A stretch of 64,000 bases of DNA from Gliomastix tumulicola (taxonomy: Eukaryota > Ascomycota > Sordariomycetes > Hypocreales > Bionectriaceae): positions 2,267,289-2,331,288 of the forward strand of contig BCHX01000003.1 in the NCBI GenBank assembly GCA_001599755.1, in the 5' to 3' direction. Under the pieces are notes generated by a model. It saw nothing but the letters and a program-made list of their open reading frames with translations. It was not told the DNA's origin and did no database searches. This document shows, one piece after another, positions 41,952-52,961 of this stretch (its first letter is position 1; every line of letters starts with the position of its first letter). Made by a program: the position numbers and the translations under genes.

Positions 41952-43684
41952 ATGAAATTGTCGACTCGGGTTCGCGACACTCTCGCAGTCTCGGCTGGGA
42001 AGAGCTGGGTCGAAGCCTCCCAGACTGGTTTTTGTCGACAGGAGCAGAGCGCGGGAGCGGTTGGCGAAGAGAGGGATTCAAAGGAGAGGAGGATTAGGGA
42101 AAGGGGGGAGGAAGTGGTCGAGGACGGGACGGCCACAGGGCAATCAAACAGTGCTAGGCCTGCAAGTACCTTCCCTTAGTGAATGGCTCGCGTCGGTACC
42201 TTGCATTCGAGCTCCAGCCCTGGGGCCTGCAGTTGCCCCGTACAGTGCGTTTAGCTGACGGGCGGGCCAGGAACAGGGAGCCACTGGCCAGAGCTACTGG
42301 TCACCGCCCGTCCTCGATTTACTTGCCGGGGGAACGCTAAAATGCATTGCAGAGCCTCGACAACGATGCTCTTGGCCAGAACAGTTGAATTTCATTTTGC
42401 CGCATTCACCGGCCCTGCGAATTCCCTTCATCGACCCGTTCGCTCTCACTGGCATTGGCGCTGGCACCACAACACCACCCGCCATGACACCGCCATCCCC
42501 GACGGCCTTGCTAGCTGTATTAGTACATGCACCGTCCTTGGATGCCAATTGGCTTGGCGCCAGCCAACTCGATGATTACGGGCGAAAGCACAGGGCGCCC
42601 TGTGGTGGCCAGGAATCGGTGGACGACTCAGGACGCAGGTACAGAAAGTACCTTCCAGGTTTCCAGCGATTGGGGGGACACAGTGACAGATTGGCCCGTT
42701 ACCTAGCGCCCCACCTCATCTCCCAGCCTTTCATTTGTACCCTTCCATGCCGTACAGTGTCGATTAGCCATACGGAACTATTGGCTTCTGGATGGATTCT
42801 GGACCAGCCGTCAACACCTCGAATTGAAGCCAAGGCTGCGAAATCCTGCTTGCTTCACTCGTATCAGTGTCGCTCGTGGCCTTCTCTTTTCGTATTCTTC
42901 ACCCGCAGTCTAGAGCATGAGGGAAGGATGCGTCGCGGCATCAGCGTCCAGCCCAGGCCAAGCGCAGCACTACGAGCCATAGGCTCTGCTTAGCACGTGA
43001 GGTCAACGTTCCTCAGACTGCTGGATCGGACTGCTCCGGTTATTAGCCCTGGTGCCCCGTTCCCCCAGAACAGCGGTGAGCGAGCATCTGCGGCCACCGA
43101 GATCTGCCAGGCACGGGAAAAGCCTGCGTGTCATGCAGCTCCCGCCGAGCCGAAGCCAGACAGGTCTCACTTGGAGCCTGTCTCCCACATGGGCTGAGCA
43201 TTCCAGCAACCAAGACTGCCCACGTATTTGGAGGACGGGGTTGCTGCGGTTTCCATCGAAGGGCCGATGCGAATATACCGCAGGTGATGCCATTCTGCCA
43301 CCCGACAGGTGGCTGCTGCGTTGGCCCAGTCACCAGTTACCCTACATGGCATGTGAACAAGGTCGTCGCTTCGTCGACCCCGATGCGACATTCCTCCATA
43401 GGACCCTGGATTCGGAACTTTTACTGTCTGGAATGCCCGGGTGGGCAGTATGACTTGTCATGCAAGCATTAGTCCAAACTCTCGGTCGCCTCCTCTGCTT
43501 TTGAAACCGGCATTATCTCGCAGGTTCCTATCGGGGGGGTAGGGGACCCTCACAGTCCATACCAAAAGTCAGCTGCCAGCGCAACCCCGCATGGACATTA
43601 ATCATCCAGCCGTCGGGAAAGATGCTTGGAGAAGACTCCAACACTCCCCAGCGGGCAACACGGCGGGGTTTGTCCCGAGCCGGA

Positions 43685-43704
43685 CGAACGAACGAACGAA
43701 CGAG
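43685..43704. repeat. (CGAA)n microsatellite
   Basis: Four CGAA units and a CGAG end unit, about 160 bp upstream of the aldo-keto reductase ATG. Confidence 0.8.
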
Positions 43705-43861
43705 GGGTTAGCTAGCAGTAGAAAGGAAACATTCTAGCTAGGATCTATGGTGCTGAACGAATACTCCTCAAAGCCTCACCCCTCATTCCAACGCATTGAG
43801 TCATCTGTCACTCGCGCACCAATCCATCCCAGTCCCTCGTTCAGACGTTGAAACAGCAGCC

Positions 43862-45031
43862 ATGGGAAAGCCAGATGACCTCCCGCCGATGACATATCGG
43901 TTCCTGGGCCGCTCCGGCCTCCAGGTCTCGTCCATCTCCCTCGGCGGATGGCTCACATATGGCGGCCACGTGGACAAAGGTGAGTTGGCGCCAAGTCTGT
44001 CACGATAGGGTTCCGTGCTAAGCTGGCATTCGGACGACCAGAGGGCACATTTGAGTGCATGAAGGCTGCCTACGATGTTGGCGTGAACTTCTTCGACTGT
44101 GCGGAGGAGTACTCCAATGGCGAGTCTGAGATTGTCATGGGTGAGGCTGTCAGGAAGTTTGGGTGGAAGCGCAATGACCTTGTCATCTCCACCAAGGTGA
44201 GTTGAGGTGTCTTGTCTCGAGATGCCCGGCCACCTGGCTAACATTGTGCCTCGAATGTAGCTCTACTGGGGCGGTGCCTTTGGCGACAACATCGTGAACA
44301 ACAAGGGCCTCTCACGGAAGCATGTCCTCGAGGGCATGGACGCCTCCCTCAAGCGCCTGGGCCTCGACTATGTAGACCTCATCTACGCCCACAGGCCGGA
44401 CCGAAACACCCCCATCGAGGAGACGGTCCGCGCCTTCAACCACCTGATCAACACCGGCAAGGCCCTCTACTGGGGCACGTCGGAGTGGAACGCGGACGAG
44501 ATCGCGCAGGCCTGGCGCTACGCCGACAAGCTCAACCTCATCGGACCCCTGATGGAGCAGCCGGCCTACAACATGATGGCCCGCGACAAGGTCGAGCGGG
44601 AGTTTGCCCACCTCTACCGGGAGACGGGCCTGGGCCTCACCATCTTCTCCCCGCTGAACAAGGGCATCCTCACGGGCAAGTACAAGGACGGCATCCCCGA
44701 GGGCTCGCGCTTCGCCCAGACGCAGCTCGGCTTCGTCGGCGGCTTCATCGAGCGTCTCGGCGGGCAGGAGAAGTGGGATGCCATGGTGAGGCAGGTCAAC
44801 GAGCTCGAGCCCGTCGCCGATAAGCTGGGCGTCAAGCTGGCGACGCTGGCGCTGGCGTGGGTGCTCAAGAACCCCAACGTGAGCTCGGCCATCACTGGCG
44901 CCAGCAGCGTCGCGCAGGTGTACGAGAGCACCAAGGCTCTCGCCGTGCTGGACAAGCTGACGCCGGAGATCATGGACCAGATCGACCAGATTCTGGGCAA
45001 CAAGCCACCAGCTATCACCATGCGCTTCTAG
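43862..45031 (+). CDS. Aldo-keto reductase, voltage-gated K+ channel beta-subunit-like
   Basis: NADPH-dependent aldo-keto reductase of the Kv-beta (AKR6) group. Exons 43862-43979, 44042-44196 and 44261-45031 (introns 62 and 64 nt) give 347 residues. The barrel starts with MTYRFLGRSGLQVSSISLGG. Catalytic residues can be placed: Asp and Tyr in NFFDCAEEYSNGESE, Lys in LVISTKLYWGG, and His in DLIYAHRPDRNTPIEETV, where animal Kv-beta has Asn. YWGTSEWNADEI and the cofactor-binding end (AITGASSVAQVYES) are typical. Related fungal proteins are often labelled potassium channel beta subunits, but a channel partner is not implied. Length fits the family. Confidence 0.93.
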
Positions 45032-45209
45032 GCTGGACCACGGAATAGTATCGCACAGCAGTAGATAGACTTGCACGAGGAAAAATATGGCCATCATGCT
45101 GCATCGGTGCGCATGGCAACTGGTATTTATATGTCCAAAGCCCCATGTCGGCCGTAATATACTATCATTTATGATACATGCAAGCCCCCAACAACAGACC
45201 GCTCAGCCT

Positions 45210-45758
45210 CTATAGCTTGGCCTTGGTCTGGGCCTTCTTCAGGATGGGCTCCATCTTGGTCGCCTTCATGACGTCGCCCTTGACCTTGAGCTTTCCGGAC
45301 ATGAACAGACGCTGGGCGTTGGCCTTGCCCGTGATGAGGTTCGTGAAGTCGGCGTCGGAGAGGGAGAGGGTCACTGCGGAACGGTTCTGTCAGCTCCTGG
45401 CATCTACTATTCGGGGGGGAACCGATATTAAACGTACCGTTGGGCTTCTCGCCGAGGCCCTTGCCAACCTTGCCGGTGTTCTTGAGGTCGATGTGCCAGC
45501 TCTCGGTCTCGCCGGCCGAGTTCTTCAGCGTGAAGGCGAAGACAGCGCCGCCCTGCTTGATGGCGGTCTTGCGCTCACCCTCGTCGGAGGAGAGGGCGGC
45601 GTCGATGGCGTCGAAGGCCGCGGAGGAAGGGAACTTGTCTATGTCACACGCCCGTCAGCATTTGTCTTCTCTTCTCTCCCATGGCCGCGCGACCAACTGC
45701 CGAGGATGGTCGGAGGGGGGATGGTTGGTGGCGACCGCGTACCGTTCTTGAAAGCCAT
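45210..45758 (-). CDS. SCP2 sterol/lipid carrier protein with peroxisomal PTS1
   Basis: Small lipid-binding protein of the SCP-2 family. Exons 45743-45758, 45438-45638 and 45210-45373 (introns 104 and 64 nt) encode 126 residues: MAFKNDKFPSSAAFDAID at the start, then KQGGAVFAFTLKNSAG, WHIDLKNTGKVGKG, the conserved VTLSLSDADFTNLITGK and AQRLFMSGKLKVKGD. The C-terminus is AKL, a PTS1-type signal for peroxisomal import. The whole protein is one SCP2 domain without a thiolase or dehydrogenase partner, like yeast-type POX18. A role in fatty acyl-CoA handling during beta-oxidation is expected from family knowledge. Exon 1 is only 16 nt. Confidence 0.95.
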
Positions 45759-46636
45759 TGTGACGTGTTGTTGTGCGAGAAAAGACGGTGTGTTTCCTGT
45801 CGCGAAGCAAGGGCAGAACAAGCGTAATCGATTTTCCGTATAGAGTGTAGAGTGTTAGAGAATGAGAAGTGGGAAAGGTGTGCACGTTGAGAGAACAGAA
45901 TGTTAAACTCCAGGCTATTATCTTTTTGACTCGAAAGGGTGCTGGCTTGGCTGTTTGGGCAGTTGCATGTGATGCGGACCTCGGCGCAAGCGCATTGGCT
46001 GCTGACATCATGTCGGTACCTGCCAGCCGATGATGGCGGCCCCAGCAATTCGCATTGTCCGAGGTCGCAAACCGGGGTCCCCACGAAGTATTATCCATTT
46101 CAAGATGGATTGCAAGGCAAATCTCCTCGTGACAGCTGCTGGAGTCGATCTTTTCAGGGGAGAAGTGCGTCGCTCGGCACGTCGAGGTATTGTTGGGGGC
46201 GCTACTCAGGTACCTCTTTATCAATCTGGGAGTATACCCAGTTTGGTAGTGGTTTGCGATCCGGAGCCAGCCCACGTCGATCTCGTGGCCCTTAAGGTAC
46301 GGTCTTCTACATCTGTGAGAATGAATTATACGAAATGTCTGCCTCGTCTATGAACCGGTCCTGTGCTTGACAATTTGAAAGTCTAGGTAGAGTTGAGCTA
46401 TAATGGACCGCGCCATGTCAACGACGGGACCAGAAGCCTGTCTAGGCCCTGATTACAGGAAGAACACTGACACTGTCCTTGGCCAACCACCTCAATTACC
46501 CAAGCACCGACTTGAACATCCAGCAGCCCAAGGTTCAAGCCCCTTATAAATACGTTCGATTTCCTGTAATCATGGCCCTACTGACACAACTTCCACCACA
46601 CAACTTCCACCCGGTCAGGGTGAATTAGTCCGCAAC
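45759..46636. promoter_or_regulatory. Divergent promoter region, SCP2 / PNGase A-like gene
   Basis: 878 bp between divergent genes. A TATA box is present on the PNGase side at 46545. Nothing else specific is seen; overlapping open frames at 45644-46275 on the minus strand read through the SCP2 start and are not genes. Confidence 0.45.
46545..46552 (+). promoter_or_regulatory. TATA box (TATAAATA)
   Basis: A perfect TATAAATA lies 85 bp upstream of the ATG at 46637, leaving room for transcription start and a short leader. The presence of a strong TATA suggests a regulated rather than housekeeping promoter. Confidence 0.5.
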
Positions 46637-48733
46637 ATGTCCTGGAGGACTCTTTTCCTCGTCGGCCTGTTCGCGGCAGCGGCGACAGCTTGGGACGGAT
46701 ATTCCGCCATATCAGGTTCGCTGTTGCCAGCCGCCCCAGATACCCTGCCCATCAACGGCCCCGACAAGCCGCTGGATTGTTTCCAGGTCACCCACCCCAT
46801 CATGTCTTCTGAGGGCTTGGCCATTGATGGCCATGTCATTGACAAGGAGAGAACAATGGAGTCGCAGTGGACAGTCCTTGTCAACCACACGTTTGGGAAT
46901 AGTTTCCAGAAGCCTTACCACCGTGAGTCGTGCTCCTCCTGAATGGTGTTCGTGGTAATAGAAACTGACTGTGTCGACGCTATGGCAGAGATATATGTCC
47001 CGCCCCGTAACTTTTTCTTCCAAAAGATATATATCAACATGACAGTCACCTCGAAGGGGCGGCAGTTTGACCGTCTGGCAACGATGTGGCTTGGGGATAT
47101 TGAGATCTTCAGAACATCGACGGCCGAGCCAAAACCAGATCCTGGCATCACTTGGACTTTCATGAAGGATATGACTACATACTTCGAGTTATGGCAGATG
47201 AACCAGACGGTCATATTTGACTTGGGGAATGCTGTAGACGAAAAGAACACTGGCTCCTTCCACGTCCTCGTGACCGCACACTTCTACGATGAGGGCACCG
47301 GCTTTTTCCACTCGAGCCCGCATCCCGAGGCACCTCATTACATCATGCCCATCTCTGCCGAGAGGAGCGGAGATCTGCAGCCCAGCTATTTCTCCTACCC
47401 GCAAGAGGACGCGAGGGCCCTCGTGTTGATGCCTCGAAACATACACCGCGCTATACTGACTGTGGCCGCCACAGGGCAGGGGGCCGAGGAGTTCTGGTGG
47501 TCCAATGTTCCGCAGTCGGCGGCAAAATACTTTGAATCCGATGAGGGCAGGAGCCTCCCCGGGATGGGAAGCTTCCGAGAGATCCAAGTCTTCATCGACG
47601 ACCAAGTCGTCGGTCTTGCTTGGCCATTTCCGGTCGTCTTCACGGGCGGCCTCGCTCCGCCGCTTCATCGCCCTCTGGTCGGTCTGCAAGCCTTTGACCT
47701 TCGCGAGTACGAAATCGACATCACCCCTTGGCTCTCGATCCTTTGCGACGGGGCTTATCACAATATCACGATGCAAGTCGTGGCAGCGGACGACACTATC
47801 AGACCGTACTCAAGTCTCGTTCAGGCACCGAAGACCTGGATTCTCTCCGGCAAGCTCTTTCTATGGTTCAATCAGGTCCCGGGTTTTACCAAGGCAACAG
47901 CGCCCCAGGACTTCAGCGTCGGCGCGGTTGACTACAAGACCAACATCACTGGTTTCGGTCCTGATGGATTCCGTTATCATCAGACCATCAGCCGGTCATT
48001 CAATGTCAGTTCTCTCATCCATACTACTTCCGGTGGGAAGGAGCCTATAGAATGGACACAATCCTTTGCGATGCACAGCTCCGGCGTAGTAAAAGATTAC
48101 GGGAATGCACAGAACGTGACTGCCATATACATGGGCCAGGGCTCGTCAAGGTATGGCCTCGATCCGGCGGGGCTTTGGACGGCATTCAAGTATCCCATCG
48201 AGGCTAGCTACCGATACCTCAGGGGAAATACCACCTTCACTACGTACGCAGAGTTGAAGCAAGGGCAAGAGCTGGTTATTATGGGACATACACCCTTTCA
48301 TACTGGCGTAGAGCCGTTTCTGGGGCGCCTAGGGAACAAACCAATGGCTGGGACGAACGTGAGGGCAGAGCGGCAGGGCAAAGCCCATTTCGTCCAGCAC
48401 GGAGATGAGTTCAGCACCGGCCACAGTCAGACGCAAGAGCTGTACAGACTGTGGGCAGTACCCGACCTCAATTACGGCAAACCTTTTACGCATCTAGACT
48501 TCGAAAACCCAGCCACTACGCTCGATGTGGTGCCCGGACCCCTCCTATATGAGAGATTCGTGAAGCTCTACAACGAGAGCAGGCTGGAGGACAACGAGAA
48601 GGCTTGGTTGAAGCGTATCGAGCCCCGAGGCACGGCACTCCATGCCTCGGACCAGCCTGAGTTCGCTGTATTTCCGCTGTACGAATTGGGAGGAACCAAC
48701 GCCTTCCAGCGCGGCCTCGACGGTAGGGACTAA
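46637..48733 (+). CDS. Secreted peptide-N4-asparagine amidase A-like protein (PNGase A)
   Basis: Secreted glycoamidase family that removes N-glycans from glycopeptides. Exons 46637-46922 and 46989-48733 (66-nt intron, GTGAGT...TGGCAG) give 676 residues. A signal peptide (MSWRTLFLVGLFAAAATAW) is followed by the N-terminal amidase domain: DCFQVTHPIMSSEG, VLVNHTFGNSFQKPYHQIYV, then NFFFQKIYINMTVTSKGRQFD and RLATMWLGDIEIFRTSTAEP. REYEIDITPWLSILCDGAYH and several NxT/NxS sequons (for example NITM, NVSS, NVTA, NESR) fit a secreted glycoprotein. The second half is less conserved. Catalytic residues of this family cannot be fixed by eye. The neighbouring genes do not suggest a pathway. Confidence 0.88.
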
Positions 48734-49185
48734 TGGCGGCTTCCTAAGTACGCAGTGGTATACAGAGATAGATGGAGAGGCAGTCAGCCACTAAAGCAGC
48801 TCCGAGCCATACCGGCAATTGTAGTAGTCGAGGTGCAGAGCAGTCCACTGCGTCTACCGCTAGGCCGGCGGCGCTGTCACATGGCTCTGGGACTGAGAGG
48901 TGGGACAAGAGTGGACGGAGGGAACAGTTCCTGGCACTTCATGATTCAGGGTCCGGATTTCTCGTGGGCGTGGGTATGAAGCGAGTCAGCAGCTTCAAGG
49001 AGAGTTTGGATCGGCTCCGGGTCCTTTGCCACACATCGATGCTTCCAGAGAAGAGATGGAAGGTGTGGACTGGACGGTCTCTACTTGTAGTTACATTTTA
49101 ATAGGTTGTCGATAGTATCTTGCTATTCTTCAATTTTAGTGGCTCTGAGGTGGTATTACATATAGTAGATAGTACACTAAGTGGC
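48734..49185. other. Convergent 3' region, PNGase A-like / LETM1-like
   Basis: 452 bp between two convergent stop codons, holding both 3' UTRs. AT-rich near 49100-49180. The small open frames have no recognisable content. Confidence 0.5.
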
Positions 49186-50311
49186 CTACAGATGCCAGTC
49201 AGGCAGGGCAAAGTCTCGAGACTGCGGCCAATTCTCTTGCCTAGAATCAGATAGTTAGCAATCGCGTATAGATTTTCATGCATAAGAGAGAGAGCACATA
49301 CCGAGTCAACAGGAGGACGGTTATCCGCTTCCTCCTCTCCACAATGTCCTCCGCCGCCGTGAGACGGAGCCAATCGCCCAGCGCGGCTCTGAGATCCGTC
49401 TCACTCTTGCCCAGGATGTCGATGCCTCGGTCTACGCACGCGAGCTTGACCTCCTCGTGGATGAGACCCGTCACGCCTCCATCCCTGACAATGTTCTGGT
49501 CGTCGCCCTCGAGGAACATCATCTTCAACGTCCCCTTCGCCTGCCACATCCCGGGAGGTAGGAAGTGCAGACGCTCCCACATGTCGCCTGAGATGTACAT
49601 GCTCCGCAGAACATGAGTTCTCGCCGTGGATATAGGTAGGTTCGCGGTCAGTGCGCCCTCGGGTGCCTTGGCCTCGAGCTGGTCAAAGGCACGCCTCCGT
49701 CTCGCCTCCGCCCGCTCCTGCGCATGGAACGCCTGCGACGGGATCCTGCACGGGTACGGCACCATGCCGTCCACAGCCGCCGCGATGATGATCGACAGCT
49801 CGCCCGTGGCCATGACGAGGAGCCCAAAGGCCGGGATACGTATGAGATCGTGCCGCGTGCGCCACATGAGCAGCCAGTCGGCGCGGGAGAAGGTCTGCGG
49901 CACGTGGCCCGGCTTGAAGATGGACGGGCGCTCGTCCTTGGGCGTGCGGTCGTACTTGGCGCGCAGGAGCTTGCGGTTCTCGTTGACGTTCTTGACGCCG
50001 TTCTTGAGGAAGCCCAGGTAGGCCTTGCCGAGCTCGAAGAGGTACTTGAGCTGCGATCCGGCGGCCTCGCGGCTCGGGAGCGTCAGGGGCGGTGGTCTCG
50101 TGGTCGCGGGAGGGTTGAGCTGGGCGTCCTCGGTCGGCGCATTATCGATCGCTACACCGCGGGCCGCGGAATCGTCGTGTGCCCATCGTCGTGTCTGCAG
50201 GCGCTGGGTGAAGACGTGGCTTGCTGCGCAATCGGCGCGGGATGTTCTGAGCGCCTGTCCAAGCGGACTGAGGGCAAGATGCCGTGACGGAAAGGCTACT
50301 CTGGATCGCAT
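49186..50311 (-). CDS. LETM1-like mitochondrial inner-membrane protein
   Basis: 354 residues from exons 49302-50311 and 49186-49240 (61-nt intron, GTATGT...TTCTAG; the join reads LLLTRQENWPQSRDF). The N-terminus is Arg-rich without acidic residues for ~30 residues (MRSRVAFPSRHLALSP, then QRLQTRRWAHDD), a mitochondrial presequence with likely cleavage near the RRWAHDD segment. A hydrophobic helix (FGLLVMATGELSIIIAAAV) precedes CRIPSQAFHAQERAEARRRR. The rest resembles the LETM1 ribosome-binding fold: REVKLACVDRG-like HEEVKLACVDRGIDILGKSE and LRAALGDWLRLT. LETM1 proteins act in K+/H+ exchange and mitoribosome contact; this is a divergent fungal branch and its exact role is not known. Confidence 0.78.
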
Positions 50312-51522
50312 TCTTTCTCGGGCAGCGCACTGTTCTTTGGTGAGGATAAAGGAAGAGACAGGTCAGTATGAGAGAGAGAAATATTTCACATCCCGAGAAT
50401 TGACGGCTTATGTAGCCAATTGGTCTTGGTATTACGTGAAGTGGTGTTTGTTCTAATAATAATGGAAGCGGATTCTGAAATTCGATGCCGACTCAGGCCC
50501 AATCTGGTAAAGTGTCGAGTGCGGTGTTGCCGATTTCTTACCCTGAAGCTGCCCCAGGAATCGGGGGTTCATCCTTCCGACTTACACCAACGACAATTGT
50601 GCTTCTTTGATTCCCTCATTGAGGCTGTCGTCGTGCAATGCTTTGTGTTGGTCCAGGCGGAGCTCTGGTGTCATGATCCTGCAGACAATAGTCCTCAAAT
50701 TGGTCAAGCTTTCTCATCCCAATCCTTGGACCTGGGCATGGCAAAAAAAATCAGTCTCGCCAGTCTCACCAACTGAACTGACGAAAGTTACCTCTTCAGG
50801 ATCTTAACCCTGACAAAGGTATGTACTACCTGACCGTATGTGAGAACTGGGAGCTATTATGGAAAGCCAAGCTAACCCCTCGAGGCTGAGCACACTCTTT
50901 AGTGTGCACCTATAGAGCCTGGCAAGCGGTGGCGGAAGAAAAACTTAAGCCATATACACACCCAGATTATACGGTCCAATACTCAAGCATTCATTTGATC
51001 ACTTGTCTGGCGAAGGTGTTGAGCGCGTCCTTTGTGACCCCAGGTCTCAGCTCTGAATCCGCTCAACCTCACTTGCCCCAGTTCTTCCCTCTGTTTCCCC
51101 ATCCCTCTGCTTCCCCAGCTTTCCTGTCCTCATTGTGTTGTTGGTGGGCTCTTCACGCCTCTTTATAGAAGTTTCCCCAACCACCTGCGCTGTGGGCCTT
51201 GCTAGCTCCCTGTACCTGAGGTTGTGTAGGAAGAGGAGTATATAGTACTTATATGTGCAGCTGCTGAGAGATATTTTCATGCTTCTTGGTGGTCGTTGAC
51301 GCTATTTACAGAGCACCGAGACGCCATGGCTGATGAATGTGGAGAGCTAAAGGTTGTTGAGCTTGTGTCTCTGGAGGAGTGGAAGTGCTCTGACCAGATG
51401 GTATAAGAGTAGGGCAAGCAGTGTTTACGGCGACTGATGCCTGGTTGTTCCAACTGTGTGATCCCTACCCCCAGAATTGTCACTAGATCTTCTTTACCTA
51501 CTCTGTGTCGTCGCTGCTAGCC
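50312..51522. promoter_or_regulatory. Divergent intergenic region, LETM1-like / Thr-rich secreted gene
   Basis: 1.2 kb with no supportable gene. The Thr-rich gene's side has TATATAG near 51239 and a TTTATAGAAG near 51160. The segment 51060-51170 is pyrimidine-rich. Open frames of up to 143 codons lack motifs. Confidence 0.45.
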
Positions 51523-52719
51523 ATGCTCACTGGAAAAACATTGAATGCCCTCGCGGTCACCGTGAGTGGCATCGCACCCGTCATAGCGTCTCCTGATGCT
51601 CTTGTAACTCCAAGGGCCGCCGTCCCGGAGCCTCTCCCGGACGATGACCTCGTGAGCACACGGTGTGGCACGCACTACGGCGTGGAGCCTCGGGGCTGCC
51701 TCAACACTGAGACTAACTGGTTTACACACTTCTTGAAGTGCACCACTACTTCGACGTGCTTCAGGACGACCACGGTGACTCCCACCACGACCACATCGAC
51801 GGTCAAGACCTGCGTGGTCGTGGTCGAGACAGACTCTGCCTTGATCGAGACGGCCACGGTGACGACGTATGTGACGTCCACGACTGAGTTCCTCTCGCAG
51901 GTGGTTGAGACCACGACGGTCACGGAGACCACGACGGTCAGCGAGACCACAGTCCCGGCTCCTGATGGGTTCGTGGCCGTGCAGACGTCGTTCGAGGGCA
52001 GCAGCTACGACCCCCCGGCCGGCGTTAATGATGCTGCGCTCACTAAGCGCGAGGATCTGGCCGAAATGGAGGATATCTCTCCACGGGACCACTTCGGCGA
52101 GCCAGGCAGCATGGTCGCTCGCGGCCTCACCAACAACTTCATCAAGAACATCTTCTGCGACGAGTGGCATCGCCCCAGGGAGTGCGCCACCAAACACACC
52201 ACCTGCGTCAGAACCGCCACTGCGCCGACGCCCGGCTGCGTCGTTACGGCCACCTTCACGTCCACCTGCACCACGACGCCATACGCCATTGTCACCTCTA
52301 CGGAGACGGACACCACCACCGTTTCTGTCACCGAGACTACTACCACGACGTTGGTTGAAACAGAAACGGAGACGGAGACGGCTGCCTCACTGACGACAAG
52401 CTATGCAGCTTGCCAGACCAACAACTTCGCCAACAAGGGCCCCAATGGACAGACCTTCGGAGATCTCTACCCACTGTTCCAATATGACACAGAGACCATC
52501 GACGGACTGGATCCGCTGGAATGCTGCATCTTTGCCAACGTCGAACGCTCCGACTCGGCGCAGTGGGCATTGGTTAACGACGGTAGGTGCATCCGTGTCA
52601 TCGGCCAGGCCAACTCGTGCCCGGCACAGCCTAGCCAGACGGCGGTTGTCGGTAGCGGGAACTATGGCCCTATCATCTTCGGAAACGGCCTCTGTGGCGA
52701 GGTTACAGGTGCGCAGTAA
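51523..52719 (+). CDS. Thr-rich, cysteine-containing secreted protein of unknown function
   Basis: Single exon, 398 residues from the ATG at 51523 (the frame opens earlier only at a GTG). A hydrophobic N-terminus (LNALAVTVSGIAPVIA) looks like a weak signal peptide. The body holds two similar modules: a Cys-containing part (NWFTHFLKCTTTSTCFRTT and NFIKNIFCDEWHRPRECAT) followed by a Thr/Val/Glu-rich stalk of TTTVTETTTVSETT type, likely O-glycosylated. A dibasic KR lies between them (ALTKREDLAE). The C-terminal ~110 residues form a Cys-rich module (PLECCIFANVERSDSAQW, DGRCIRVIG, NSCPAQP) reminiscent of fungal PAN/apple-like domains. Cell-wall or extracellular location is inferred. I do not recognise a named family. 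Confidence 0.75.
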   Translation: MLTGKTLNALAVTVSGIAPVIASPDALVTPRAAVPEPLPDDDLVSTRCGTHYGVEPRGCLNTETNWFTHFLKCTTTSTCFRTTTVTPTTTTSTVKTCVVVVETDSALIETATVTTYVTSTTEFLSQVVETTTVTETTTVSETTVPAPDGFVAVQTSFEGSSYDPPAGVNDAALTKREDLAEMEDISPRDHFGEPGSMVARGLTNNFIKNIFCDEWHRPRECATKHTTCVRTATAPTPGCVVTATFTSTCTTTPYAIVTSTETDTTTVSVTETTTTTLVETETETETAASLTTSYAACQTNNFANKGPNGQTFGDLYPLFQYDTETIDGLDPLECCIFANVERSDSAQWALVNDGRCIRVIGQANSCPAQPSQTAVVGSGNYGPIIFGNGLCGEVTGAQ

Positions 52720-52961
52720 TGAGTTGCTGGGGAAGTTTGAAGGAAAACAAGAAGAGGGGGGACGAGGCAGAAGGGGGAATGATATACCTGACGTGAGGCT
52801 GTGGCTGTGGCTGTGGCTTGTGGCTTGTTAGTGTGGCGGGCCACTAAGAAAATAGTGGTGCCTTTTCGGAAGATATTGAAAAGTCAATGGCAAGTGTTAT
52901 TAATGATGCCATTTTATTTCCCGTCACATTTTTTCCCTTCAGATATTCACATATACTCACG

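Larger units (their letters stand above)
40974..43861. other. Divergent intergenic region, casein kinase / aldo-keto reductase
   Basis: 2.9 kb without a supportable gene. The first ~1.1 kb probably includes a long kinase 5' UTR and promoter. It contains (CTCG)5 at 41932-41951, an alternating purine-pyrimidine stretch rich in TGTG/GCATG near 41763-41825, and (CGAA)5-type repeat at 43685-43704. Open frames up to about 200 codons have no recognisable domain. CACGTGAG is present near 42994. Confidence 0.5.

Noticed and set aside
51750..52380. Repetitive Thr codons looking like a tandem or CRISPR-like array
   Set aside because: The repeats are irregular ACN-rich codons of a Thr-rich stalk in a continuous reading frame, with no constant repeat or spacer length; CRISPR arrays are not expected in fungi.
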